From Phycisphaerae bacterium (lineage in GTDB: Bacteria > Planctomycetota > Phycisphaerae > UBA1845 > PWPN01): a stretch of 34,200 bases of DNA. Both the position numbers and the translations under genes were made by a program. The stretch is taken from positions 1-34,200 of the forward strand of contig JAAYDF010000041.1 of the NCBI GenBank assembly GCA_012729395.1, read 5' to 3'. Each line of letters begins with the position of its first letter. The first letter of the stretch is position 1. Shown piece after piece: positions 8,111 through 18,200 of this stretch. The notes beneath the pieces were generated by a model. That model was given only the letters and a program-made list of their open reading frames with translations. It searched no databases and had not been told where the DNA came from.

Positions 8111-8842
8111 ATGGAAAGAGACGTTGCGGCCCGATACGACCTGCCGGCCCTGAACACGGAGTTCGAGAAGCGATCTGCCGCTGAGGTCATCGCTTGGGCC
8201 GCCGCTGAGTTCGGTGATGACTTGGCGGTGTCCTCCTCGTTTGGGGCGGATAGCGCCGTCATGCTCCACTTGGCGACGCAGATGAAGCCGGATGTCAAGG
8301 TCATCACCGTCGACACCGGGTTTCTTTTCGGCGAGACGGTTTGTTTTCGCGAGGAGTTGGCTAAGCGACTGAATCTGAATCTGCTCGTATACCGCCCAGT
8401 GATTTCGCGCGACGAGTTCCTGGCGGAGCACGGGCGGATGTGGCGGTCCAACCCGGACGCCTGCTGTGCGTTCAACAAGCGTGAGCCCTTCGAACGGGCC
8501 AAGCGGGAGCTGGGTATCCGGTGTTGGATGACCGGCTTGCGGCGCGAGCAGTCGGAGACGCGCAAATGCACGCCGATTGTCGGCCGCGATCATGCGGGTT
8601 TGGTGAAGTTGTGTCCGATTGCGCTGTGGACGGCTCGTGATGTGCACGAGTATCTTATGCGGCACGATTTGCCCTACCACCCGCTGCGCGAGCAGGGCTA
8701 CCTGAGCATCGGTTGCCAACCGGAGGAGGGTTATTGCACGCGGCAGGTCAAGCCGGGCGAGGATCCTCGGGCCGGCCGGTGGGCGGGCTTCGACAAGACG
8801 GAGTGCGGCTTGCACCAGTTCGATCAAGGGAGTGGTATCTGA
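8111..8842 (+). CDS. cysH: Phosphoadenylyl/adenylyl-sulfate reductase, probably APS type
   Basis: 243 residues; the ATG at 8111 has GGAG seven bases upstream. The long upstream frame is repeat sequence and is excluded. The enzyme reduces activated sulfate to sulfite in the cytosol with thioredoxin. The PP-loop nucleotide site is SSSFGADSAV (41-50). The catalytic cysteine is in ECGLH (Cys232). Cys118-Cys119 plus a second pair indicate the [4Fe-4S] form, normally APS-specific. That second pair is unusual: Cys202 and Cys209 are six residues apart (GCQPEEGYCT), where the family norm is C-x2-C, so four residues seem inserted. The reading frame is intact around this point. The gene overlaps the next one by one base (TGATG), suggesting coupled translation. 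Confidence 0.9.
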   Translation: MERDVAARYDLPALNTEFEKRSAAEVIAWAAAEFGDDLAVSSSFGADSAVMLHLATQMKPDVKVITVDTGFLFGETVCFREELAKRLNLNLLVYRPVISRDEFLAEHGRMWRSNPDACCAFNKREPFERAKRELGIRCWMTGLRREQSETRKCTPIVGRDHAGLVKLCPIALWTARDVHEYLMRHDLPYHPLREQGYLSIGCQPEEGYCTRQVKPGEDPRAGRWAGFDKTECGLHQFDQGSGI

Positions 8843-10152
8843 TGGGGCGTTCTGCATCCGAAGCAACAGATTCCGGGCGTCGGCCCTCATGGTACCGCCT
8901 TGCGCTGCTGGTCGGCGCGTTGACTCTGGGCGTCGGTATGACAGCCTGGGCACAGGATCCGGACCCGCCCGACGCGGTCGCGGATACGCAGCCCGCTTCA
9001 GCACCGGAAGACGACTTCGAAGCCGAGCTAGCCAATGATTGGAGCGACATCAAATTGCGCAGAACACCGCACGACGTGCACGAACTGTTGATTGACGAGA
9101 CCGCGGAGGACTTCCGTCGGGGCGAAACGGCGGAGGTTACGGTTACGTCCGCTCCCGCCGCCGTGTCCATTCGCAAGGCCCTCCGCGAGCGGCAGGGCGG
9201 CAAGTATCGTGTGGCGACCTACACTTCGCGCGTTATTCACACGGTTTTTCCTTTCAACGACCTGGTGCCGTCGTGGAATGTCAACGTCCCTGAAGGCACG
9301 GGTTTCGTGGTCCAGATCCGCGTGGGTCGGCGAGCGGGCGACTTCTGGACGGATTTCTACTACTTGGGTCGGTGGGGTAAGACGCCGGAGAAAGCAGTCA
9401 AGAAGGTGGTTCGCGACGAGAACGGGGCTATCGATATCGACTATCTGCGGGCCGAGCAGGCGTTCGATCGTATCCAGTATCGCGTGCTGCTCGTGACGAC
9501 TGATCCCGGCCACACGCCCGCACTTCGCCGGTTTGCGCTGGCGTACAGCAACACGCTCGATGATGCGGCCTTGGCTCGTGAGCATCGCTCGAAGGTGCGG
9601 CCCGGCGCGGCCGCCCGCTGGACGACGCGGTTGCCAGTGCCGTTCCGCAGCCAGCGGCATGAGGATCCCAAGATTGCCGGCAGCATCTGTAGCCCGACCT
9701 CGGTCTCCATGGTGATGGAGTACCGCGGTGCCAGTCAGCCCACCGCCCACATGGCGGAGATCATCTGGGATGAGGAGTACAAGATCTTCGGCAACTGGCC
9801 GCGCGCGGTGCAGGGAGCGTATCTGTTCGGCGTGCCCGGGTATTTGCGGCGGTTCGGCAACTGGGACGAGGTGCGGCAACAGATCGCCGCTGGCCAGCCG
9901 GTCATTGCCAGTATCCGCGTGAAGGAACTTGATGGTCTGCGGGGCGCCCCCTATCGCCGCTCCAACGGCCATTTGCTGGTTATTGTTGGGTTCGACGCTG
10001 ACGGTCACGTGCTCGTCAACGATCCCGCCGCACGGACTCCCGAGCAAGGCATGGCCGCCTACTACCTGGAAGATATGGATAAGGCTTGGCTGGACCACGG
10101 CGGCGTCGGGTACATCCTCACCGAGCCCGAAGTCGTAGCCGCCGGACAGTGA
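8842..10152 (+). CDS. Exported C39-like cysteine peptidase domain protein
   Basis: 436 residues; the ATG at 8842 shares one base with the cysH stop. An N-terminal membrane segment (about 19-36, ending AWAQ) looks like a signal peptide. Residues 40-270 form an unassigned region with a beta-rich look (NVNVPEGTGFVVQIRVG). The C-terminal 160 residues match Peptidase_C39_2: SICSPTSVSMVM holds the likely nucleophile Cys, GHLLVIVGF the His, and HVLVNDPAA the Asp. In this family such domains occur in exported proteins of unknown substrate, unlike bacteriocin-exporter C39 domains. No ABC transporter or peptide precursor is nearby. Its link to sulfate reduction through the shared operon is unexplained. 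Confidence 0.8.
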   Translation: MGRSASEATDSGRRPSWYRLALLVGALTLGVGMTAWAQDPDPPDAVADTQPASAPEDDFEAELANDWSDIKLRRTPHDVHELLIDETAEDFRRGETAEVTVTSAPAAVSIRKALRERQGGKYRVATYTSRVIHTVFPFNDLVPSWNVNVPEGTGFVVQIRVGRRAGDFWTDFYYLGRWGKTPEKAVKKVVRDENGAIDIDYLRAEQAFDRIQYRVLLVTTDPGHTPALRRFALAYSNTLDDAALAREHRSKVRPGAAARWTTRLPVPFRSQRHEDPKIAGSICSPTSVSMVMEYRGASQPTAHMAEIIWDEEYKIFGNWPRAVQGAYLFGVPGYLRRFGNWDEVRQQIAAGQPVIASIRVKELDGLRGAPYRRSNGHLLVIVGFDADGHVLVNDPAARTPEQGMAAYYLEDMDKAWLDHGGVGYILTEPEVVAAGQ

Positions 10153-10381
10153 GAACCAGTCTCACCGCAAGTGTATGGTTCGCGAGCAATTGCTCGTGCG
10201 GCACTGCTCCGTGAGCCGTGCGCTTTGTGTGCAATTCCCTTGGCCGCGTTTCGATGGAGGCCCATGGCGACCAGCCTGCCTTTCAGCGGCGGCGCCGGCC
10301 GTTGACAGTGGCCAACCGTCGCGTCCCCGTGTATCCTACCCGCTCCGGTTTGAACCTTGGTACCAGCGTGTGAGGTGGCAT
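10153..10381. other. Intergenic region with two perfect palindromes
   Basis: Just at the stop of the upstream gene, GTGAGA (10149-10154) pairs with TCTCAC (10160-10165). Next comes the 14-bp perfect palindrome CGAGCAATTGCTCG (10183-10196). No T-tract follows. TTGACA occurs at 10302-10307, but no suitable -10 lies at 16-18 bp. The GH127 gene follows, with GAGGTGG just before its start. Confidence 0.5.
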
Positions 10382-12739
10382 ATGACGCGTGCATGGATGT
10401 GGGTATCGGCCGTTCTACTGGGTCTTTGTCAGGTGGGCGCATCAGCCGCTGAGCCGACGCACGCCAAGCTGCGACCTGTCTCTTTTGGCAAGGTCACTAT
10501 TCAGGACAGCTTCTGGTCGCCTCGCATCGAAGCCAACCGTACGGTCACGTTGCCGCATAGTCTCAAGCACTGCGAGAACACCGGGCGGATCTCCAACTTC
10601 GCCAAGGCGGGCAAGCTCATCGAGGGCGAGTTCGAGGGCATTTACTTCAACGATTCCGATCTGTACAAAGTCCTCGAAGGGGCGGCGTATTCTCTGGCTT
10701 TGCACCCCGACCCACAGCTCGAAGCCCGCATCGACAGCATCATCGATCAGATCGCCAGCGCCCAGCAGCCCGATGGATACCTGAACACCTACTTCACGCT
10801 CAAAGAGCCCGACAAGCGATGGACCGATTTGGCGAAGATGCACGAGCTTTACTGTGCGGGTCATTTGTTCGAGGCCGCCGTCGCCTACTATGAGGCCACG
10901 GGCAAACGCAAGCTGCTCGATGTCGCGTGCCGGTTCGCCGACCACATCGATACCGTGTTTGGCCCTGGCAAGAAGATCGGCTACTCCGGGCACGAGGAGA
11001 TCGAGCTTGCTCTCATCAAGCTGGCTCGCGTGACCGGCGAGCAGCGGTACCGCAAGCTGGCTGAGTGGTTCGTCGAGATCCGCGGGCAGAACCGCGATCC
11101 CAAGGAGGAGTACTGCCAGGCCCACTTGCCGGTGGCCGAGCAGAGCGAGATTGTCGGGCATGCCGTCCGAGCCATGTACCTCTACGCGGCGGTGGCGGAC
11201 ATTGCCGGGCTGACCGGTCGCAGGGATTACATCGAGGCCATGGACCGGCTTTGGTTGAACGTCACCGGACGCAAGCTCTACCTGACCGGCGGGATCGGTG
11301 CTGAGGCCCGTAATGAGGGGTTCTCGGCCGATTTCGACCTGCCCAACGACAGCGCCTACGCGGAGACCTGTGCCGCGATCGGGCTGGCCATGTGGAGTCA
11401 CCGGCTGTTGTTGCTTCACGGAGAGGGGCGGTTCACCGACATCCTGGAACGCACGCTTTACAACGGCATCTTGTCGGGCGTGGCCATGGCTGGTGACAAG
11501 TTCTTCTATGTGAATCCGCTGGCCAGTCGCGGCCGACATCACCGACAGCCCTGGTACGGTTGTGCGTGTTGCCCGACGAATGTGGTCCGCTTCATACCGG
11601 CGTTGGGGGGCTACATCTACGCGACCAGCGACGACGGCGCATGGGTGAACCTCTATGTGGCCAGCGGCGCCGAGATGGATATAGGCGGCAACACCGTCAA
11701 GCTCAAGCAGGAGACGAAGTATCCCTGGTCCGGCCAGGTGCGCATTGCGGTCGAGCCGGCCAAGGAGGCCGTTTTCAGCGTCAACCTGCACATCCCCGCT
11801 TGGTGCGAGCAGTTCCAGGCCAAGGTGAACGGTTCGGTGTTGCCCAAGCTGCGGCAGGGTGTCGAGCATGGCTACCTCACGATCCGGCGGAACTGGAAGC
11901 CCGGCGATGTGGTCGAGCTGGACTTGGCTATGCCGGTCGTCCGAGTGCAGGCCAACCCGCGAGTGCAGGCCAATGTGGGGCGGCTGGCCTTGCAGCGGGG
12001 GCCGCTGGTTTACTGTCTTGAGGGAGTGGATCACGGCGGGAAGGTTCGCAATATGGCGATTCCGCGTGCCGCCACGATCAATGAGCGGCACGAGCCTGCA
12101 TTGCTGGGCGGAATCGTGGTCCTGACCGGCGAGGGCTTGGCGATCGACGCGGTGGACTGGACGGAAAGTCTGTACAGGCCCGCGCTGGGGGGGCGTCCGG
12201 TGACGCTCACGGCGGTTCCCTACTACGCGTGGGATCACCGCGAGCCTGGCGAGATGGTGGTCTGGATTCCGGAGGCGATTGGGATAGCCGAAGTGCCGCC
12301 CCCGCCGACCAGAGTCTCCGACGCCACCGTGACGGCCTCGCACTGCTTTGAACGGGACACGGTCGCGGCTGTTAACGACGGCGCGATACCCGCTTATTCG
12401 CACGATGGCGGTATTCCGCGGTTCACGTGGTATCCGCACCGCGGCACACAGGAGTGGATTGAGTATTCGCTGCCTCGGCCGCAGTTGGTAGACAAGGTGG
12501 ACGTCTACTGGTGGGATGACGCTGCGACGGGAGGCAACTGCCGGGTACCGCAGTCCTGGCGATTGATGTGGAAGCGGGGCGACGCATGGGAACCGGTGAA
12601 GGTTCACGGTGCAGCCCCGGTCCGTAAAGATGATTGGAGCCGGGTGACGTTTGACCCGGTGCCCACGATGGGACTACGCATTGAAGTGCGGTTGCAGGAG
12701 AACTACAGCGGCGGCATTCTGGAGTGGCGAGTGCCGTAG
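10382..12739 (+). CDS. GH127-family secreted glycoside hydrolase (beta-L-arabinofuranosidase-like)
   Basis: 785 residues. I chose the ATG at 10382 because it starts a signal peptide (VSAVLLGLCQVGASAAE) and has GAGGTGG just upstream. The GH127 (former DUF1680) catalytic barrel covers about 30-480. In the characterised Bifidobacterium enzyme a Glu and three Cys bind zinc, one Cys being the nucleophile. The matching residues here are Glu328 and Cys330 in ETCAA, and Cys396-Cys397 in CACCPTN. A beta-sandwich region follows (VQANVGRLALQRGPLVYCLEG). The last 140 residues form an F5/8-type-C-like carbohydrate-binding domain. It probably removes arabinofuranose or a related sugar from plant or algal glycans outside the cytoplasm; exact specificity cannot be read. 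The DUF1080 gene follows after 23 bp, suggesting an operon. Confidence 0.92.
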   Translation: MTRAWMWVSAVLLGLCQVGASAAEPTHAKLRPVSFGKVTIQDSFWSPRIEANRTVTLPHSLKHCENTGRISNFAKAGKLIEGEFEGIYFNDSDLYKVLEGAAYSLALHPDPQLEARIDSIIDQIASAQQPDGYLNTYFTLKEPDKRWTDLAKMHELYCAGHLFEAAVAYYEATGKRKLLDVACRFADHIDTVFGPGKKIGYSGHEEIELALIKLARVTGEQRYRKLAEWFVEIRGQNRDPKEEYCQAHLPVAEQSEIVGHAVRAMYLYAAVADIAGLTGRRDYIEAMDRLWLNVTGRKLYLTGGIGAEARNEGFSADFDLPNDSAYAETCAAIGLAMWSHRLLLLHGEGRFTDILERTLYNGILSGVAMAGDKFFYVNPLASRGRHHRQPWYGCACCPTNVVRFIPALGGYIYATSDDGAWVNLYVASGAEMDIGGNTVKLKQETKYPWSGQVRIAVEPAKEAVFSVNLHIPAWCEQFQAKVNGSVLPKLRQGVEHGYLTIRRNWKPGDVVELDLAMPVVRVQANPRVQANVGRLALQRGPLVYCLEGVDHGGKVRNMAIPRAATINERHEPALLGGIVVLTGEGLAIDAVDWTESLYRPALGGRPVTLTAVPYYAWDHREPGEMVVWIPEAIGIAEVPPPPTRVSDATVTASHCFERDTVAAVNDGAIPAYSHDGGIPRFTWYPHRGTQEWIEYSLPRPQLVDKVDVYWWDDAATGGNCRVPQSWRLMWKRGDAWEPVKVHGAAPVRKDDWSRVTFDPVPTMGLRIEVRLQENYSGGILEWRVP

Positions 12740-12762
12740 AAACGATTTGGAAAGGACAAGTC

Positions 12763-14157
12763 ATGAAGGCAACAAGGTTCTGGATGTGTGCGCTGACCGG
12801 CGTGGCGAGCTTGTGGCCGGTGTCGTTCGCTTGGGGCGAGGCGAAATGGGTCGATCTGTTCAATGGAAAGGATTTGGCCGGGTGGAAGGCCCTGGACCCC
12901 GCCCAGAACGAGTGGCGGGCGGCCGTTGCGGTCAAACCCGATCCTGCCGAGGAGACTCGCTTCACGATGACCGATGGCGAGGGTGTTCTGGTGAATGGGC
13001 CGCGTGGCAGCACCAGCAACATCTACACGGAGCACGAGCACGGCGACTGTGAGCTGCACGTCGAGTTTGTGGTGCCCAAGGGCTCCAACTCCGGCGTCTA
13101 TCTCATGGGCTTCTACGAGATTCAGGTTCTCGACAGTTACGGCAAGAAAGAGGTTGAGTACAGTGACTGTGGGGGCATCTATGGCCAGTGGACGGAAGAG
13201 AAGGGTACCTTCAATGGTCGCCCGCCCATGGTGAATGCTTCACGTCAGCCGGGCGAGTGGCAGAGCTTTGATGTTATCTTCCGTGCTCCGCGGTTTGACG
13301 AGCAGGGAAAGAAGATCGAGAACGCCCGGTTTGTCCGGGTGATGCACAATGGGCAATTGGTACACCAGCAGGTCGAGCTTCTGGGACCGACGCGAGCGTC
13401 CCTGCCCGGCCCTGAGAAGCCGCTGGGGCCCCTCATGCTCCAGGGCGATCATGGCCCCGTCGCCTATCGCAATATCCGCGTCCGCCCGCTCAAGGATGCC
13501 GGCGGCGTCGCTTGGTTCAATGGCAGAGACCTTACCGGCTGGCGGCCAGTCAAGGCGGACCGCAACGATTGGCGCGTGGCCGGGGAAGTCAGGATGGATC
13601 CCGAGGATAACAGGAAGCTGGTCATCACGGACGGTGAAGGTCTGCTCTGCAACGGCGCCGCGGGCAAGACGGGCCACTTGGTCAGTGAACGCGAGCACGG
13701 CGATGCCCATATCTACGTCGAGTTTCTCGTGCCTGCCGGGTCCAACTCGGGCATCTACTTGATGGGCAAGTATGAGCTTCAGATCCTCGACAGCTTCGGA
13801 AAGAAGGAGATGACCTACGTGGACTGCGGCGCGGTCTACGCCCGGTATGAAGCCAGCCGGGGCGAGTTCGAGGGCCACGCGCCGGCCGTCAATGCCAGTC
13901 GGCCGCCGGGGCAGTGGCAGACCTACGAGATCGCCTTCCGGGCTCCGCGATTTGACAAGGATGGGAAGAAAGTTGAAAATGCCCGGCTGCTTCGGGTCTT
14001 GCATAATGGGCTGCTCATTCATGAGAATCTCGAGCTCACCGGCCCGACGCGTGCGCCCACGCCCGGCCCCGAACGGCCGCGCGGGCCGCTGTTGTTACAG
14101 GGCGACCACGGGCCGGTTGCCTTTCGTAACTTCTACATCTGCGATCTGAGCGACTGA
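12763..14157 (+). CDS. Secreted protein with two tandem DUF1080 (3-keto-disaccharide hydrolase) domains
   Basis: 464 residues; the ATG at 12763 has AAAGGA six bases upstream. Residues 1-26 are a signal peptide. Domain 1 (about 28-240) begins WVDLFNGKDLAGWK and domain 2 (about 248-464) begins VAWFNGRDLTGWR. They are clearly related: both hold SNSG[VI]YLMG.YE.Q[VI]LDS.GKKE, then D.GG/GAVY, and end GP..LQGDHGPVA[YF]RN. DUF1080 is a LamG/GH16-like jelly roll, and some members hydrolyse 3-keto-glycosides. Most members have one such domain, so this is an internal duplication. It sits between GH127 and ackA and is probably co-transcribed with both (2 bp before ackA). Confidence 0.9.
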   Translation: MKATRFWMCALTGVASLWPVSFAWGEAKWVDLFNGKDLAGWKALDPAQNEWRAAVAVKPDPAEETRFTMTDGEGVLVNGPRGSTSNIYTEHEHGDCELHVEFVVPKGSNSGVYLMGFYEIQVLDSYGKKEVEYSDCGGIYGQWTEEKGTFNGRPPMVNASRQPGEWQSFDVIFRAPRFDEQGKKIENARFVRVMHNGQLVHQQVELLGPTRASLPGPEKPLGPLMLQGDHGPVAYRNIRVRPLKDAGGVAWFNGRDLTGWRPVKADRNDWRVAGEVRMDPEDNRKLVITDGEGLLCNGAAGKTGHLVSEREHGDAHIYVEFLVPAGSNSGIYLMGKYELQILDSFGKKEMTYVDCGAVYARYEASRGEFEGHAPAVNASRPPGQWQTYEIAFRAPRFDKDGKKVENARLLRVLHNGLLIHENLELTGPTRAPTPGPERPRGPLLLQGDHGPVAFRNFYICDLSD

Positions 14158-14159
14158 CG

Positions 14160-15377
<1,218 letters not shown>

Positions 15378-15527
15378 GGCTCTGCCTGTGGCGGTGGATT
15401 ACTTGGTGAGTACACCGCTGCCAGAGGAGAGCGACCTGCAAACCATTCGTGGCAGTGCCGCCGACGGATCGGTTGCAGGCCAGGCCGATGTGCCGGTGCA
15501 CAACGATATATGGAAGGAATGCGCTGC

Positions 15528-16349
15528 ATGCATGTCAACCTCGGCAAAGCCTTGCTGCTATGTTCGCTCTTGCTGCTGGTCGTTCCCGCGTGCCAACAGC
15601 CTGACGCTCCGTGTGTGCCCCGTGTCGCCGCGGATTGGACCCTCGACAGAGGCGGAGTCGTCCGCGGCTCGCGTGCCGACAAGAAGCTTGCTCTTGTGTT
15701 CACCGGGGGCGAATTCGGTGAAGGCGCCACCGAGATCCTCGATGCGCTGCAGGCCCGCGGTGTCAAGGCCTCCTTCTTCGTGACCGGCGACTTCACGGCC
15801 CAGCCGTCGCACGCAGCTTACCTGCGGCGCATGGTGGCCGACGGGCATTACCTGGGCCCCCATTCCCATGCCCATTTGCTCTACTGCCCTTGGGAAGACC
15901 GCAACCAGACACTTGTCACCCGCGAGCAGTTCAGAGATGACCTGAAAAGAAACATCCGCGAGCTGACCCGTTTCGGGGCCGACCGCCGCAGTATGCGGTT
16001 CTTCATTCCGCCTTTCGAGTTCTACAACGAGCAGATCGTGACCTGGACCTGTCAAATGGGACTCCTGTTGGTCAACTTCACACGCGGCACCCGCTCACAC
16101 GCCGACTGGGCCCCCGAAGGCCACCGTAGTTTCCTGCCCTCACAGGCCATCTACCAGGGCATCCTCGACTACGAGGCGGGCAATCCCGACGGACTGAACG
16201 GCTTCCTGCTCCTGATGCACGTGGGCTCCGGCCCGCAGCGGGCTGACAAGATGCACCCCTATGTCGCTCCCCTGGTCGATGAGCTCCACCGCCGCGGCTA
16301 CACGTTCGTTCGGGTTGACGAACTGCTGCCCATCCCGCCCGCCGAGTAG
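15528..16349 (+). CDS. Lipoprotein polysaccharide deacetylase (NodB-like) with variant metal motif
   Basis: 273 residues from the ATG at 15528, chosen because GAAGGA lies 9 bases upstream and a lipoprotein signal follows (LLLLVVPAC, lipid-modified Cys22). Two in-frame ATGs at 15510 and 15519 are less well placed. The NodB-like fold is clear: LALVFTGGEFGEGATEILDA (54-73), KASFFVTGDF (80-89) and the metal motif HSHAH (112-116). The canonical first motif T-F-D-D is replaced by F-T-G-G-E-F, so the usual catalytic and metal Asp pair is missing and Glu62 is the likeliest stand-in. I believe a subfamily with this variant exists in Bacteroidota and planctomycetes. It may deacetylate a polysaccharide or do something else. 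It follows ackA by 150 bp. Confidence 0.82.
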   Translation: MHVNLGKALLLCSLLLLVVPACQQPDAPCVPRVAADWTLDRGGVVRGSRADKKLALVFTGGEFGEGATEILDALQARGVKASFFVTGDFTAQPSHAAYLRRMVADGHYLGPHSHAHLLYCPWEDRNQTLVTREQFRDDLKRNIRELTRFGADRRSMRFFIPPFEFYNEQIVTWTCQMGLLLVNFTRGTRSHADWAPEGHRSFLPSQAIYQGILDYEAGNPDGLNGFLLLMHVGSGPQRADKMHPYVAPLVDELHRRGYTFVRVDELLPIPPAE

Positions 16350-16484
16350 TCACTTCACTATGTGCCATGGGCCGGCAAAGACCGCGGATACCCGCGAATC
16401 CAGCCGCATCTCTTGATTCACAGGTGATTCACGCGGCCGGCTTGTTGGTTTGTAGGCCTGCCGCGTGAGCTGTCGGCATGCCCG

Positions 16485-18074
16485 TCATTTTGGTTTCTGC
16501 TCGGACGCGGTCCCATCGCTTCCCCGTATCCAGTCCAGCAGCAGGCGGCGACCTTTCGCTTCTTCCCTTGGCTCGAGGGCTACGATTCTGATCGTGTGGT
16601 TGCCCGCCTGAAGGTCCGTCTCGGCCACCGTGATTTCAAAAGGCCCCGGGAACGGAGGGGCCTGATAGAGATCGATCGGTTCGCCAGCGGGTAGGTCGTT
16701 GAGCGCCAGGGTGAATCGCCCGCCGGCCTCTCCACGACAGGGCCGGGCCTTGATTGTGTACTTGCCGGGCCGGGGCACACTGAACGGTAGTGTGAGGGTG
16801 TCGCCCACCGCGGCAGCATCCCATTGCAGCCCGTGCTGCCCGCTGAACATCTCGCCCCAGAAGTGCATCCCCGCCTCGATGACCGTGCCGGCCGACGCTT
16901 CGGCCACGTCCACGAGATTCTCGGCTTCCCACCGGCCGTCGTCGCCGGCGTGGGGCCGCAAGTACCCGGGCATGCGCTCCGCCACGGCAGGAAGCTCCCT
17001 TCGCGAGGATGGATATCCTGCCTGATACCAGTAGGCGACGCTTGAGCACCAGTTGTGCTGGTCGTTGCCCTGCCAGCCGTGCTCGATGCCCACGCGAATG
17101 GATTCACGGAAAGGGATCGGGTCCGAAATATGGTAGCGGTAGATGTTCCACAAGTCGCCGGCCTGCCAAGCCTGCGGCCACTTCCACGGGTCGAGATCCT
17201 TGCCTCGTAGGTCGGGTGTGCATCGCTCCAGGATCCCGCTTGCGTTGAACCGGCCGCGGAGCGGCGCACCGAACTGTGGAAACGAGAACTCATGGCTGTA
17301 GCACCATGCTCCGCCGAAGTCATCCTCGGTGCCGGTGCCTTCGATCGAGGCGTGCGACTCGCCGTCCACATAGATCCGCACGTCGCCTTCGCCCCACCAG
17401 CCTTCGTCCTGCTGCTCGACGGACAGGTTGCAGCCGACGAAGTGCCCTCGTCCACCGTCGGTCTCCATGATGATGTAGGGTGTGCCGTGTTCCGGCGGAA
17501 AGGCCTGACGGTACGCGGCAAAGAAACGCAGCCCATCCCGAGGTGGACGCGACAGTCTGCGGTAGTCGATTTGGTAGTAGAGGGCGACGCAATCCTGGGC
17601 CCCGTCGTTGGCCACCTCGATTCGTGCCCGCTTCGTGAACGGCATCCGCCAGTACGAGTTGAGTCCGCCGTGCGTGCCCACGGCCAGCGGCTGGCTGGCA
17701 TAAGCGTAGGTCTGGGCGTGCCCCAGCCCAAAGAAGTCCCCCAGCGGGGCCTCGACGCACGGACCTTCGATGTCGTCGAACCAGATGCGAAGGACCAGCT
17801 TGCGCAGCGAGCTGCGCGAGGGATACATGTGCGTGAACCAGATGTGGGTGATCTCGGCCGGGCCCTCGATCTCCGCCAGCGTCAGGGCCTTGCCCGCCTC
17901 CACTCGCCTCATGTCCAGATTGCCGCCCGAGGAATCGCTGCTCGACACCCGCTGTGCCGTGTGGTTCTGAATGCGCGTCAGACTATCGAGCGTTTGTGCG
18001 ACGCCCTCCGCCTGCAAGAGACACACGGCAAGAGCGCTAAGCGAAACGAGGATAGACGGTCTGATGATGAGCAT
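16485..18074 (-). CDS. Secreted GH172-family protein (DUF2961) with C-terminal carbohydrate-binding-like domain
   Basis: 529 residues from the ATG at 18074, which has GAGG about 9 bases upstream and begins a signal peptide (ILVSLSALAVCLLQAEGVAQ). The frame extends 17 codons further, but those lack protein character. DUF2961 signatures include ITHIWFTHMYP (about 74-84), LRIWFDDIEGPCVEAPLGDFF (about 93-113) and the acidic motif EGTGTEDDFGGAW (about 246-258). The family, now GH172, includes alpha-D-fructofuranosidase and D-arabinofuranosidase activities and uses Glu residues. The final 120 residues (about 400 on) are an extra beta-rich domain with GKYTIKARPCRGEAGG, probably carbohydrate-binding. 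It converges with the deacetylase gene. Confidence 0.9.
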   Translation of the reverse strand: MLIIRPSILVSLSALAVCLLQAEGVAQTLDSLTRIQNHTAQRVSSSDSSGGNLDMRRVEAGKALTLAEIEGPAEITHIWFTHMYPSRSSLRKLVLRIWFDDIEGPCVEAPLGDFFGLGHAQTYAYASQPLAVGTHGGLNSYWRMPFTKRARIEVANDGAQDCVALYYQIDYRRLSRPPRDGLRFFAAYRQAFPPEHGTPYIIMETDGGRGHFVGCNLSVEQQDEGWWGEGDVRIYVDGESHASIEGTGTEDDFGGAWCYSHEFSFPQFGAPLRGRFNASGILERCTPDLRGKDLDPWKWPQAWQAGDLWNIYRYHISDPIPFRESIRVGIEHGWQGNDQHNWCSSVAYWYQAGYPSSRRELPAVAERMPGYLRPHAGDDGRWEAENLVDVAEASAGTVIEAGMHFWGEMFSGQHGLQWDAAAVGDTLTLPFSVPRPGKYTIKARPCRGEAGGRFTLALNDLPAGEPIDLYQAPPFPGPFEITVAETDLQAGNHTIRIVALEPREEAKGRRLLLDWIRGSDGTASEQKPK

Positions 18075-18200
18075 GTCGGGATCCTCAGATCGGGGCCTTG
18101 CTCCTGTATGTCCATGCGACCCCACTGACCCGCCTTGCGGGTCGCGCAGTCCGCCTCCGCGGGAGTCATGCGCTCAGCCGACCCGCCGAGACGCATTGAG

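Noticed and set aside
10442-12607. 721-codon minus-strand open frame
   Set aside because: It lies opposite the GH127 gene, whose motifs are clear. High GC makes long antisense frames common.
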